Source: Adiantum capillus-veneris
Lineage: Eukaryota; Streptophyta; Polypodiopsida; Polypodiales; Pteridaceae
DNA: 64,000 bases
Direction: 5' to 3'
NCBI GenBank assembly: GCA_014529385.2
Contig: CM043942.1
Span: 1,400,501 to 1,464,500 of the forward strand
The position numbers and the translations under genes are program-made. This document shows positions 34,125 through 44,240 of this stretch, one piece after another. Position 1 is the first letter of the stretch. The number at the start of each line of letters is the position of its first letter. The notes below the pieces were generated by a model. The model ran no database searches. It was given only the letters and a program-made list of their open reading frames with translations, and had not been told where the DNA came from.

Positions 34125-35183
34125 TTTGCCCCAATAGTGAGAATAAGTAGAGAATCACTCTCTATGTGGTGTCACATGGAAACTCGCACCAGAATCTACT
34201 ATCCAATTCTGTGCATACTGCACATCTTCTGTAACAAGAGCCTCGAGAGGTAGATCTATTGTGAAGACCAATACGTCAGAGGTAAGTGGCATAACAACCA
34301 TTGGAAGAGTCTCTACAATAGGAGCATTTGAAGACTCTAGCACATTGATCTCCTCTAATTTTGCTTTGCCCTTGTTTGAATCATCAGACTTAGAAGTTTC
34401 ACCGGATTGTTTATCCTTCTTGCTTTGCTGCCATTTCCTGCAATCGTTCTTCACATGCCCTTTTTTATGGTAGTGATAGCACTCAACATTACGCATAGAG
34501 CCCCGAGACTTACTACGTGAGCCCCCACATTCCTTGCTTTTGGCACTATTTTGAGTGCGGTCCCTCTGTCTATCACTAGCAACATACGCATCACCATCCT
34601 TCTTGCCTTCAAGAGATTTCCTGCGATCTCCTCGGTAAACAAACTCCCAAGGACGTCATTGTACACTAGACCGGTACCAGGTGTTGAGTTTCTAATCGCA
34701 GTACAGAACGTATCCCAAGACGAGGGTAAACTGCATAGCAAGAATATACATTTGATTTCCTCATCGAAGACCAAATCGTGAGTGGTCAACTGAGTGAAAA
34801 TGATATTGAACTCATTAATGTGAGTAGAAAGCTCCCTCTTCCTTCATACAGAGGTCAAACAGCTTCTTCATCAAGAAAACCTTATTAGTGGCACTTTTAT
34901 TCTCATAATTGGAACACAACTTATCCCATACATCTCTAGCAGTCCTTTCTCCAACTATAGTAAAGTACACAGATTCGGCCAAATGGAAACGGAGGGTAGA
35001 TTTTCCCTTAGCATCAAGTTTCTCCCACTCAACATCTGTATACTCGCCCTCTGGGCGCTCCATGATGGGATCCACCTGGCCTTTTTGTATAAGAACATCT
35101 TGATTCTGCTCTTTCCAGATAGCAAAATTCATCCCATCAAATTTCCGGATATTGTAAATATCCTTTTTACCACTAGATGACAT
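34125..35183 (-). pseudogene. Copia gag and protease
   Basis: Gag starts MSSSGKKDIYNIRKFDGMNF at 35183 (UBN2-type: FAIWKEQNQDVL, AKGKSTLRFHLAESVYFTI, DVWDKLCSNYENKS). It shifts frame near 34815, continues LLCSLPSSWDTFCTAIRN, then a zinc knuckle at about 34480 reading CYHYHKKGHVKNDC, in which Tyr replaces the second Cys. The protease motif is WIVDSGASFHVT near 34175-34200. Frameshifts and the lost Cys mean no working particle protein. Confidence 0.85.
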
Positions 35184-36265
35184 GGCTGCAAGCTAAAGAT
35201 AATATGGCGATAAACACTGGTAATTCTAGAAAAAATTTGGCAGAGTTTCCCTAGAAAAACTAACAGAATCTCAGTCCAAAACTGTCACAAGAGATCAGTA
35301 ACGCATCAAAAGTAATGCTCTCAGAGCATAAGACAGGGGCATCAACCACTAACTATCACTAACTGTGCATAGAAAGTCAAAAACTGCCCCAAGACTGCCA
35401 ACACTGTGTCAAATGCACCTAGCCCTCTCTATACATGTTGTATGGCAAGGCCACAAAAAAGGGGTACTCCAGCAACCTGTATCACCGAAAGGATCTCAAC
35501 ATTCGAGAATCCCCCAGCTCAAGAAAACCTCACGCTATGGACCCTCACAAAAGGTTATGCATATAAGAAACCAGCCCAATCTCAGAAAGGGCCTCCGAAC
35601 CGAGTCTTTGAAACGGTCGGGACTGCTAAAAACAAGCCAAATCGGCTCCACAAAAGGTACATATGGAAGTTTCCGCAACTCAACGTACATCCATTGTCAA
35701 CAATATTGCAAGGTGCAGTATACGCGCTAAAACAGGCGCCAAACAAAATGTGCAAGCAGTAAACAAATCCCTACGGGGAGTAAAACCGCTCTCAAAAGAG
35801 CTCAAGCACTATCAAAAGTGCCAAAACAATGCATATGTGCATCAAATACTCCCACTGAAATCTGTGTTGATGCAAAACACTACAACCTGTAAGAAACCTG
35901 GATATTTTGTATGTATGCAAGAACCTGTGAGGAGATGGATGCCTGAAAAATCCAAGACAATTTCGATGCCGAAAAGTGTTCATGATCAGCCCATTAACAC
36001 CATCTCAATAGCACATAATATCCATAAAACGACTATATACAATCCCAAAATAGTCTTTGAACAACCTGCACCTGTGTCCTGTACCTGTACTTGTAGCTAT
36101 AGCAAAAGTGGAGTTGAAAAATACAACTCCTGAAGCATAGCTTGGATGAAGCTTTCAACTGCACGAATAGCTTCGAAAACGGGGTAAAACCGTAGGACAC
36201 CTGTTGGAAACGCTCTTGGAACGCTGAATTTATCGATGCCAAAATTGAAAATCTGTTTGTACTTT
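35184..36265 (-). other. Copia leader, non-coding
   Basis: This is untranslated sequence between gag and the CACTA-2 insertion point; it resumes at 44030-44093. Open frames on the plus strand here have no family resemblance and are read as chance. Confidence 0.6.
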
Positions 36266-36715
36266 CACTACAACAAAATAAGGTGTCATCGACGCAGATA
36301 TCGACGCGGCGCGTCGCTATATGCGTCGATGTAAAACCAATCGCTATTTGCGACGCAGGTATAAACGTGTATAGAGACGCAGATTGCCACACATATAGCG
36401 ACGCAGATTGCCACGCACATAGCGATGACCATAACAGAAAATTTTTTTCTTGGGCAGAGGGCAGGTAGCCTGGCCTGTGCCCTGTTAAAAGATGGACATA
36501 GCCACAGCCAGACTTCTTGCCCTCTGCCCAAGAAAGCGAGCAGCACCAAAATATCAACCATGCTCCCGCGCGCAAAAATTTTGGCAGAGTTTCCTTTGTT
36601 TTTACATAAACTTTTCAAAAAAAACCACATCATGTATACGCCTCCTACATGCTATCCATGTAGGATCTCACATGAGATTTAAGGCCAATGAAAGACAACC
36701 ATACCAACTGAAAAG

Positions 36716-36900
36716 CATAACCATAACGAACCATAACCATAACTTAAAACGATAACCGGCTATAACCACTTTGATCAAAACCATAATGCAGATAACCATA
36801 ACCATAAACAAAATTAACAATAACCATAAGCATAACCAGAAAGAGAAAGAATAACTGTCTATACAATGACAATGACAATAATCATAACCATAAGGGAAAC
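36716..36900 (+). repeat. Degenerate (AACCATA)n tract
   Basis: More than a dozen AACCATA/AACCATAACG variants occur in under 190 bp, inside CACTA-2 next to its left subterminal zone. Some units approach a telomere-like shape but none is CCCTAAA. Non-coding. Confidence 0.75.
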
Positions 36901-37099
36901 AATAACTGTCTGAACACTAACTGTTTGTACAAAAAAGAGACACAGAAGCGTGGGTGTGTCTCACAAAGCATATATATGAAATCTGGCCCACTAATGACTA
37001 GGCGTCGCAACCTGCACATAGGAAAACTCACAAAATTAGTATTGATATTACTTCACATATACTGGCTTAATTAAATCAACTTACACATATTAACGTCTC

Positions 37100-38290
37100 A
37101 TCTCAAGCGATCAGCGAGACTGTAAGGCCTCCCAGTCTACAGGCTCTCCTGAAGCTTCAAGATCATTCAGTACTTCATAGATACCTCTGCGATATCCATC
37201 TGACTCCTCCTCGCGTGTCGGAGCTCGATGCATCGCAAGATTCTGCGTTTATACAAAAATCAAAGTAATAAGAATACATGATTCATTGCGTTTTAAAAAA
37301 CGCCATAGTTAAGATTGGATTAGAAACTCACAAACTCATAGAGAAAGGTGTCGAAGCCTCAGCTGCCCAGATGAGATGTCCCCCTAGTCATCTGTTGTGC
37401 CTATGCGGCCTCACGCTACTGTCTGAACCGCGTGGCCACTGTCCACTCATCTTCCCTAATCTGCAGCCATGTCTCATGTGGGATGCCCAAAGGCTTCGGT
37501 GAGCCGGTCCTGAAAGCCTTCCGAGTTGCATCTCGTCAATGTTTCAAGGTGTCCCGTGCAACACCCTTGATCCACCACACCAAAACAACAGAAGAACACG
37601 GAGCAGGCTGGTACTCTCTCAGGATGGTCTCCACTATGTAAGTGACTTTTTCCTTTTCTTGTTGATCCCAAGACGTCAGAATGATGGTCGAAAACTGCAG
37701 CTCCACGAGCTCGCGAATCCGCTGTCACATCTCAGTCCCCACTCTATCCATATCAACAGAACCATCTCCCCGTACAGTATAGAGCTTGGAGGCACTAGGA
37801 TCGTGTGCCCCCAAGGTGTCCAACGTGTGCCAAGAGGTGTGTCGAGAGGTGTGCCTGGATAGGACGGGGGTCGTGAGCGAGGAGGGGTCGAAGCATCTAT
37901 GGACCCTCCTCCACAGCAACCACCACCTCCACCTGACGATTGCCGAGATCAGCGAGTGCCTGTGCTGCGGAGATGAGGACGTACCCGCCTCTGCCCCACC
38001 CCTAGGTGTCGAAGCGGCCGTGATGGGAGAAGAAGGCGTCGTACCCATAGGCGTCCTGAACCCCGTAGGCGTCCCTCCCTAGGCGTCGAACCCTCGGGTG
38101 TGAAGCCCGGAGGCGTAGTACCCGTGCCTCTGGCTACCCAGTACTAGGAATCCTCTGCCATCTGAGCAGGCGTCATCCGTGTAACAAAGCCCATGAATGC
38201 ATCTGCACTCATGGAAGCGGGATCTGGAATCTCGTCTGCCATACTAAAGTCCTGCACAAAGAAAGTAAAATAAAGCGTCAGAACACAGTT
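37100..38290 (-). pseudogene. CACTA-2 ORF2 remnant
   Basis: This lies where ORF2 lies in CACTA-1, downstream of the transposase. Minus-strand frames start MADEIPDPASMSADAFMGFVTRM at about 38240 and give Thr/Pro/Arg-rich text with the shared phrase SIDASTPPRSRP (CACTA-1: ATDASTPPRVRR) and a poly-Gly/Cys run. Stops and frame changes are frequent. The Transposase_24 part is not readable as one frame. Confidence 0.6.
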
Positions 38291-38488
38291 GTTTAAATTA
38301 ACTTTAAGCTTAATTTTAAATCAAAGTCTTCACACAAACACTTACAGGCCTAGGCCTCGACGAGTGAGGCATCATCGATAAGATCTTGCATCGTATCATC
38401 GTCTATCTCTAATTGCAAATGATAACTCTGCCCCAACTCGTTTTGGCAGATTGTCTTCATCCGTTACATCTTTATCTACAAGTGTCAA

Positions 38489-41400
38489 TTATGGCTCGTC
38501 TGCGTCATCCCTCGTATATCTGTCAGCTTCCTCTGCCATACCTTCGTCCATCTCATCTAATGTCACAGTAGTATGGACTTCGTCTCTCTGACTTTCTTCC
38601 AGGAGATCTTGCCCTTCAAATACTTGTTTATTTCTTGGAGCAACCTGAACCACAAACCACCATTGTTGCTCTCGAGGGTCCGGTACAAAGACCACTTGCT
38701 CGCAATGTTCGAGGAGAGCAAATGTGTTGCTCGCATCTGTCTAAATCTTTGTAGAATCTATTTGCACAAGTTTGTTTCCATCTCTGCGTACCGTTGCATT
38801 GCGACCATAAGTAATCACCTTGAACCACTTCACATCCAACAAAAACATATCAAACCGCCTGAAGCTTACTTTCAGGATATCTGACACCAGACCACAGTAA
38901 TCCAGGTTTCTAGTGCTCTCATTCGTGTCTCTAGCACTGGCCCTACTCTTTTGCATGAAACTAACCATTACCCCACTGCCAAACGTGTTTCTTCTGCTGT
39001 CAATCTTTTGTGTTCTGACATTAGGAAAAATTTGGACTCACAAAGGGGCCCTTTAAGGAGTTTGACTTTACCTCTCTCTACCAAAATGGGCACATGGATA
39101 ATTTTTTGCAAACAAACTCCAAAGTTGGCAAAGGTTTGATAGTTAGAATGTCCTTTTCAAGCTCTATCTACTGATATATAGCACGCCATGAGATTCTTCA
39201 TATTTTAGAAGATTCTTTTTTTGATTCACATATGATGTGAAAACTCTGTCGGAATCTAAGTGAATCAAAATAACAATCTTCTAAAATATGAGGAATCTCA
39301 TGGCGTGCTATATATCAGTAGATAGAGCTTGAAGAGGACATTCTAATTGTCAAACCTCCGCCAACTTTGGAGTTTGTTCGCAAAAATTTATCCATGCGCC
39401 CGTTTTGGTAGAGAGAGGTAAAGTCAAACTCCTTAAAGGGCCCCTTTGTGAGTCCAAATTTTGCCTAATAAATGCTTTCCATGCGACCACAGTGCCATGT
39501 ATGTATGATACTTCCAGTCACATCCAATAGCCAGCTCTTCCTCTTCTAGAGATATGGGTTCTCCGATCTGTCGAGCTGCTCTCATTGTCTTGTCCAACCA
39601 TGCCATTGTAGGGAATTCAAGTAGAGGAGCGAGATAGTCTCGCAAGGGTAAGCCTCTAGTCGTTCGACTTTGCCTGAAATCCTGTCGCTCTAGATTGAGT
39701 CTCTCTTTCTCTTCTTCGTACCTCTCAAGCCATTTTTGCATCGGCGTTGAATTTAGTATACAAAACTTCATGATCTTTTCTCGCATGGCCAGGTTTGTTT
39801 TCTTCGGCACCCCTTGCCCTTGCGGCTCCTCTCCCACCAGTCTTGCATCCTCCTCATCGCTCCACAGTCGAGGCATTTCTGGGTCATAAACAGATAGAAA
39901 TTCGATCGTCAATACAAGAGACTCTTGCACCAGGCATCCTTCTGCCATGCTCCCCTCTGGATGCGCTTTTTGGCGAACAAAACCCTTAAGTGTTTTCATG
40001 AACCGCTCTAGAAAGAACATCCAACGGCTGTGGACTGTACCTGCCACTGCAACCTCATCTACTACATGGACGAGCAAGTGCATTTGGATAGTTAGGCAGC
40101 TCGTGGGTAGATACTTCTCAATCATGCAAACTGCATCAATGGAGCTAGCCCTTGCGACTGCAATAGATTCCTCCCGTATCTCCTTGGAAGAGATCCACCG
40201 CACTAGCTCTGAAATCTTGTATATGCAGGTCCACACTTCCTCCGTTAAACACCCCTTGATCGCAATTGGAAGAATGAATTGCAAGAACTTATGCCACTCG
40301 TGCGATTTCAACCCTGACAGTTGATCGTCACGGGTGAATGCTGTCTTGAGACATCGCATATATCCTGTTGGCGTCCTGAACTCTGAAATCACCCTTTTCA
40401 CTTGTCGCTCTTCGTTTTTTAGCAATATCCATGGCGCTCTTGGAAGTTTTGTTTGACCAACTGCATTGGTGAAAGGCCACAGCTCTGCCATCTTTCCAAC
40501 CGACTGCAAATCATCTCGTGAAGCTCGATTGTCTTTCATTCCCATGATTGACTTCCAGAGGAGCTCTCCCACATTCTTGAATATATGCATTGGATCCAGC
40601 AAATGGTTAATTAGTAGATCACCCCAGTACGGCAACGTATGGAGAATGGACAAACGTTTCATTCCTGGAACAGGTTGCCCCTCATGTTGCTCCCATTGGC
40701 GACGCCACTCTTGTACATGCATAGGACGACATTCGACGCAACCAAGCTATCCTTCGTGCAAGTGATGGCCATCTGGAAGATAACGGTGGTAGCCTTGATA
40801 AATTTTCTTTCGAAGAGAGGTAGAATACCGCACATCCAAAGACTGCCCGCAAATTGGACATGCATTGTATCCCGAAGTTGTTAGTCCTGCATATATCAAA
40901 GCATGAATCAGGCCAAGGCAAAGGGCTTGCAAATAGCGAGAATTTTGTAAATCAATAACCATTACCAGAAGCTTCTTCGTATCCTGGCCGATCATGCATA
41001 GTCCACATAAGAAGTCCATGGATCCTTGCATGTTGTTGTCCTACTGGTTCAACCGCGTCTGCTATGTCGATCCCATGCCATAACTCTTGGAGCTCGTCAA
41101 CTAGTGGAGCTAGATAAACATCCATGTTTTTTGCCTTGAACTAAACAGGTACAATCAAGCTTAAAATCAAATGACCCTTCTTGATAGCAAGCCACGGCGG
41201 GAGGTTGTAATTGATAAGGCACACAGGGCAAGTGAGCCATGACGACCTTCTCAAGTCAAATGGATTGACTCCATCCATTGCCATGCCCAAACGCAAATTG
41301 CATGGCTCACTCTTAAAATGTGGCCAGGTATCTTCAATGTGCCTCCAAGCCTTCGAATCAGCGGGTACCCTAGATATTGCGTCAGTGGATCTATTCGTAG

Positions 41401-42300
41401 AATGCCACCGCATCAACTTTGCAATGGAACCACAACGAAACATATTTTTTATCCTAGGAATAATAGGGAAATTCCGCAACACTTTAGTTGGCACTGTCTC
41501 GCCAACTGCATCTTGTTTGTAGCGCATTGCTCCGCACTTAGGACACAACAGACAATCTGCGAATTCATTGCGAAAAAGAATGCAATCATTTGGACATGCA
41601 TGAATCTTGTTGTAGTCCAAGCCAACTGAGGTCAGAAGTTGCTTTGCGCCTAGCTTGGAGGGGGGCATTTCATTGCCAGCCGGGAGAAGTTGCTCCCTCA
41701 ATAACCTCTTTCAGCTACATTAAATTAAAAATCTCTCCGAGCACATCACCGTTGCAATCGGAAAATCTCTTTTGTAAATTACGTACCTAAACAAAGCAGT
41801 GACGCTTGCATTTGACCACCCATACACTGACTGAAGATTCAAAAACGCCAGACAAGCACGAAGCACAGATATTTTGGTGCCTTCATAGATTGGTTGACGT
41901 GCCAACTTCCTCAACATGTCTTCAGGAGATAGGCGCACGGCTTCTGGTGCTGCTTCGTTCGCGTTCTCCTCGCTTGTCTAGAAGAAGGAATCCAGCATCT
42001 CCTCCATGCCGTCGTCTTCTGTCTGTAAGCCCTTTTCTGCTTCCATCCGTGGCTCTATATTGGTCGGACCTTCACGCATAATCTTTTTTCTCTCTCTCTC
42101 TCAGATGTAGGTGCTATGTCGCGGAAATCAATGCCTGTTATGTAGGAGTCGTATCACAGATTCTGTACGATTTCTCTAGCAAACTCTCCGTACTTGTGCA
42201 CATGCTCATTACATATCCTACGCTTGCGCAGGATTTGATACTTGCAGAGTGTCCATGAGCATGCAATATTTTCCTCCATGTTAGTTGATGACGTTGCCAT
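38489..42300 (-). pseudogene. CACTA-2 TNP2-like transposase, broken
   Basis: The N-terminus MATSSTNMEENIACSWTLCK starts at 42300; one Cys of the associated motif is lost and a stop follows. Exon with SVTALFR to 41809; second exon from about 41706 (LLPAGNEMPPSKLGA, ACPNDCILFRNEF, AMDGVNPFDLRRSS), with an in-frame stop after IVPV near 41140. Third exon (TTSGYNACPICGQ) has a stop after HLHEG at about 40748, then a long open part 40722-39433 (LLDPMHIFKNVGELLW, HVVDEVAVAGTVHSRWMFFLERF) with complete DUF4218. MITE copy 2 interrupts here. DUF4216-like LDYCGLVSDILKVSFRRFDMFLLDVKWFK follows at 38968, and the tail VVFVPDPREQQWWF ends at 38489. Useful as the reference for what CACTA-1 lacks. Confidence 0.88.
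39019..39470. mobile_element. Hairpin MITE copy 2
   Basis: Same 452-bp foldback as 15259-15710, about 95 percent alike by eye, with ends CATTAGG and CCTAATA. It interrupts the transposase of CACTA-2 between the DUF4218 and DUF4216-like parts. Confidence 0.88.
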
Positions 42301-42359
42301 CTACAATCATTATGAATGTTGTTTCAATATATATATATATATACTCCTCACAATGTAAA

Positions 42360-42540
42360 CTACCTCGCATTCTCTAGTCTTGCCCAATCTCCGTACACCT
42401 CGGTCCAGAGGTGTATGGAGATCAGCACCACTAGGTCAAAATCTCGTCTTTATTGGTGAAATCCTATATTGGTAGACACATACGTGCACTCCCAGGTGTA
42501 CATGGCAATGCATGTAGGAGGCAAAACCCCTTTGCCTCTT
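42360..42540 (-). promoter_or_regulatory. Conserved upstream block of CACTA-2 transposase
   Basis: Counterpart of 10478-10650 in CACTA-1, about 60 bp upstream of the transposase start. Its position and conservation suggest a promoter or 5' UTR. Confidence 0.5.
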
Positions 42541-42579
42541 TTAGTTCCATAGTTTCTTCTCTGTCTACGTACCCTATCT

Positions 42580-42746
42580 CTCGTTCTTTCTCTCTCGATC
42601 TCGCTCTCGCTATCTCTCTTTCTCTCTCTCTCTCTCTCTCGATCTCGCTCTCGCTATATCTCTTTCTCTCTCTATTTCCCTATTTTCCTATCTCTCTCTA
42701 TTTCTCTATTTTCCTATTTCTCTGCCATAACTCTTGGAGCTCCACT

Positions 42747-42839
<93 letters not shown>

Positions 42840-42845
42840 CCCTAT
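42580..42845. repeat. (CT)n microsatellite cluster in CACTA-2
   Basis: Interrupted CT/CTAT runs, with a pure stretch of about 80 bp at 42753-42834. The 42453-42872 open frame is purely repeat-driven. Confidence 0.9.
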
Positions 42846-43227
42846 CTCTCTAATGATCGAACGAGCTACTGATCTAGGGAGATCTAGACGCCCACGATTG
42901 CGGAGGACTACACAAAATCGACAAAGGCTACATCAGAGGATCTAGCTGGGTCACTTTGGCTCGACATGCACAACGCCCGGTCAGAGTACTGACCATGGAG
43001 GAGATCTATCTATCCCAACTAGCTCGTTTAGCCGTTTAGTCCACACCCAGCAGTTTAGGATTACATAATATTTTATTTTGTCATCTTCTTACTCTGACTT
43101 TGTATCAGATCCATCACATTGTAACTTTCTTGTCTCATGTCTCATAAGTCACTAAGTTGGCCTTTCGAAGACGTTAATATAACATTTCATTTCATTTCTC
43201 TCTTTAATTACCTACACACACACAAGT
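42846..43227. other. Non-coding sequence between microsatellite and LINE tail
   Basis: Unique sequence with no gene or RNA that I recognise. It lies inside CACTA-2 near its 5' end. Confidence 0.5.
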
Positions 43228-43462
43228 TTTGATCACATCCGAACTTGCTTCTCTCACATTTTCAGCCATAACTTAGACCTACACACTTTCCTCCCCCAGC
43301 CAAAGTGTGGGCTCTCCATTGCGACTCTCATCACTACAATTTTGGAGCATCGAGAGTCACTCATCAGCCATACACATACTACATCACATGTAACTTTGGT
43401 CCCATAGGTCATATTTGACCTCCGAGGACGATAATAAAATCTATCTATCTATCTATCTATCT
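43228..43462 (+). mobile_element. LINE L2: 3' tail only
   Basis: About 210 bp of the LINE 3' end (last ORF2 codons and 3' UTR) with the GGTCATATTTGACC hairpin at 43407-43420, GAGGACGATAATAAAAT, and a (CTAT)n tail at 43441-43462. It is almost identical to the reverse complement of 44209-44425. A 5'-truncated copy in opposite orientation to L3. Confidence 0.85.
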
Positions 43463-43479
43463 CTTTCCGACACACACAC

Positions 43480-43549
43480 ACCGCTCTCTCTCTCTCTTTA
43501 TTTCCTACACACACCTCTCTCTCTCTGTTTCCTCTACACACACACACAC

Positions 43550-43605
<56 letters not shown>

Positions 43606-43616
43606 CCTACACACAC

Positions 43617-43714
<98 letters not shown>

Positions 43715-43760
43715 TACACACACACACACACAAGATGTAGAGGTAGAGAGAGAGAGAGGG
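43480..43760. repeat. CT/CA microsatellites beside L2
   Basis: (CT)n at about 43549-43601 and 43620-43710 with short CA runs between, ending in (CA)n at 43714-43731 and a GA run at 43745-43758. Open frames here are repeat artefacts. Confidence 0.92.
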
Positions 43761-43859
43761 GTTGGGGAGGGTGAACATGGACATAATACCTGCACAGCAG
43801 GTTTTGGCCAAGACCCGAGCAGGCGAAAATGGCCCCTGCACGCGGGTTTCGCTTTTTTC

Positions 43860-44029
43860 CCCCAAATTTTTTTGCATCGCTATACGCGTGGCAAATAAAA
43901 GCCTTTCCATGCGTATATCGATGCACACTGCGACGTGTATAGCGACGCCCGCTAATGTCGTCGATATACGCGTGGAGAAGCATGGCCGTCGATATATACG
44001 CGTCGATATCTTCATTTAGTGTTGTAGTG
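43860..44029. repeat. Right subterminal zone and terminus of CACTA-2
   Basis: CGCGT-CGATAT type motifs (TATACGCGTGG, GTGTATAGCGACGCC, CGTCGATATACGCG) lead to the terminal TGTTGTAGTG. It is more diverged than the CACTA-1 array, but the GCGTCG core is shared. Confidence 0.75.
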
Positions 44030-44079
44030 TTTTGAAAGTGCGCGCACGTATGGACGCGAAAACGGCAAGCACAAACCCT

Positions 44080-44091
44080 GCTCTGATACCA
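44080..44091 (-). other. Primer-binding site of the copia element
   Basis: Minus-strand TGGTATCAGAGC is a perfect complement of the initiator methionine tRNA 3' end, two bases from the 5' LTR at 44094. Confidence 0.88.
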
Positions 44092-44093
44092 GT

Positions 44094-44142
44094 TGAAGGT
44101 GCCGGGGGAAGCGTGTGCGAGTGCAAGTGCGAGAGTAGAGAG

Positions 44143-44189
<47 letters not shown>
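44094..44189 (-). repeat. Copia 5' LTR, proximal part up to the LINE insertion
   Basis: Plus-strand TGAAGGTGCC...GTGCAAGTGCGAGAGTAG followed by (GA)n, matching 31273-31362. The distal part of the same LTR is 50179-50391. Confidence 0.85.
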
Positions 44190-44196
<7 letters not shown>

Positions 44197-44240
44197 TAGA
44201 TAGATAGATTTTATTATCGTCCTCGGAGGTCAAATATGAC

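Larger units (their letters stand above)
36266..44029 (-). mobile_element. CACTA-2 (En/Spm) transposon, decayed, 7.8 kb
   Basis: The terminal repeats CACTACAACA and TGTTGTAGTG match over 10 bp, with a 3-bp target duplication TTT (36263-36265 and 44030-44032). Subterminal GCGTCGATAT/GCGTCGCTAT-type motifs lie at 36283-36425 and 43870-44010. The transposase (38489-42300) and ORF2 region (37100-38290) are broken. Secondary insertions are MITE copy 2 (39019-39470) and LINE tail L2 (43228-43462). It inserted in the leader of the copia element and is clearly older in decay than CACTA-1. Confidence 0.9.

Noticed and set aside
34984-36133. Plus-strand frames (65-156 codons) in the copia gag and leader
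   Set aside because: Antisense or untranslated leader sequence with no family match.
42453-44015. Long frames over CT repeats (139, 119 and 188 codons)
   Set aside because: Repeat-driven Ser-Leu or Arg-Glu strings, present in both strands; not genes.
44080-44091. Possible tRNA remnants at the TGGTATCAGAGC sites (2778, 23268, 44080)
   Set aside because: Only the 12-18 bases of primer-site complementarity are present, in the position expected of LTR-element primer sites; no cloverleaf.
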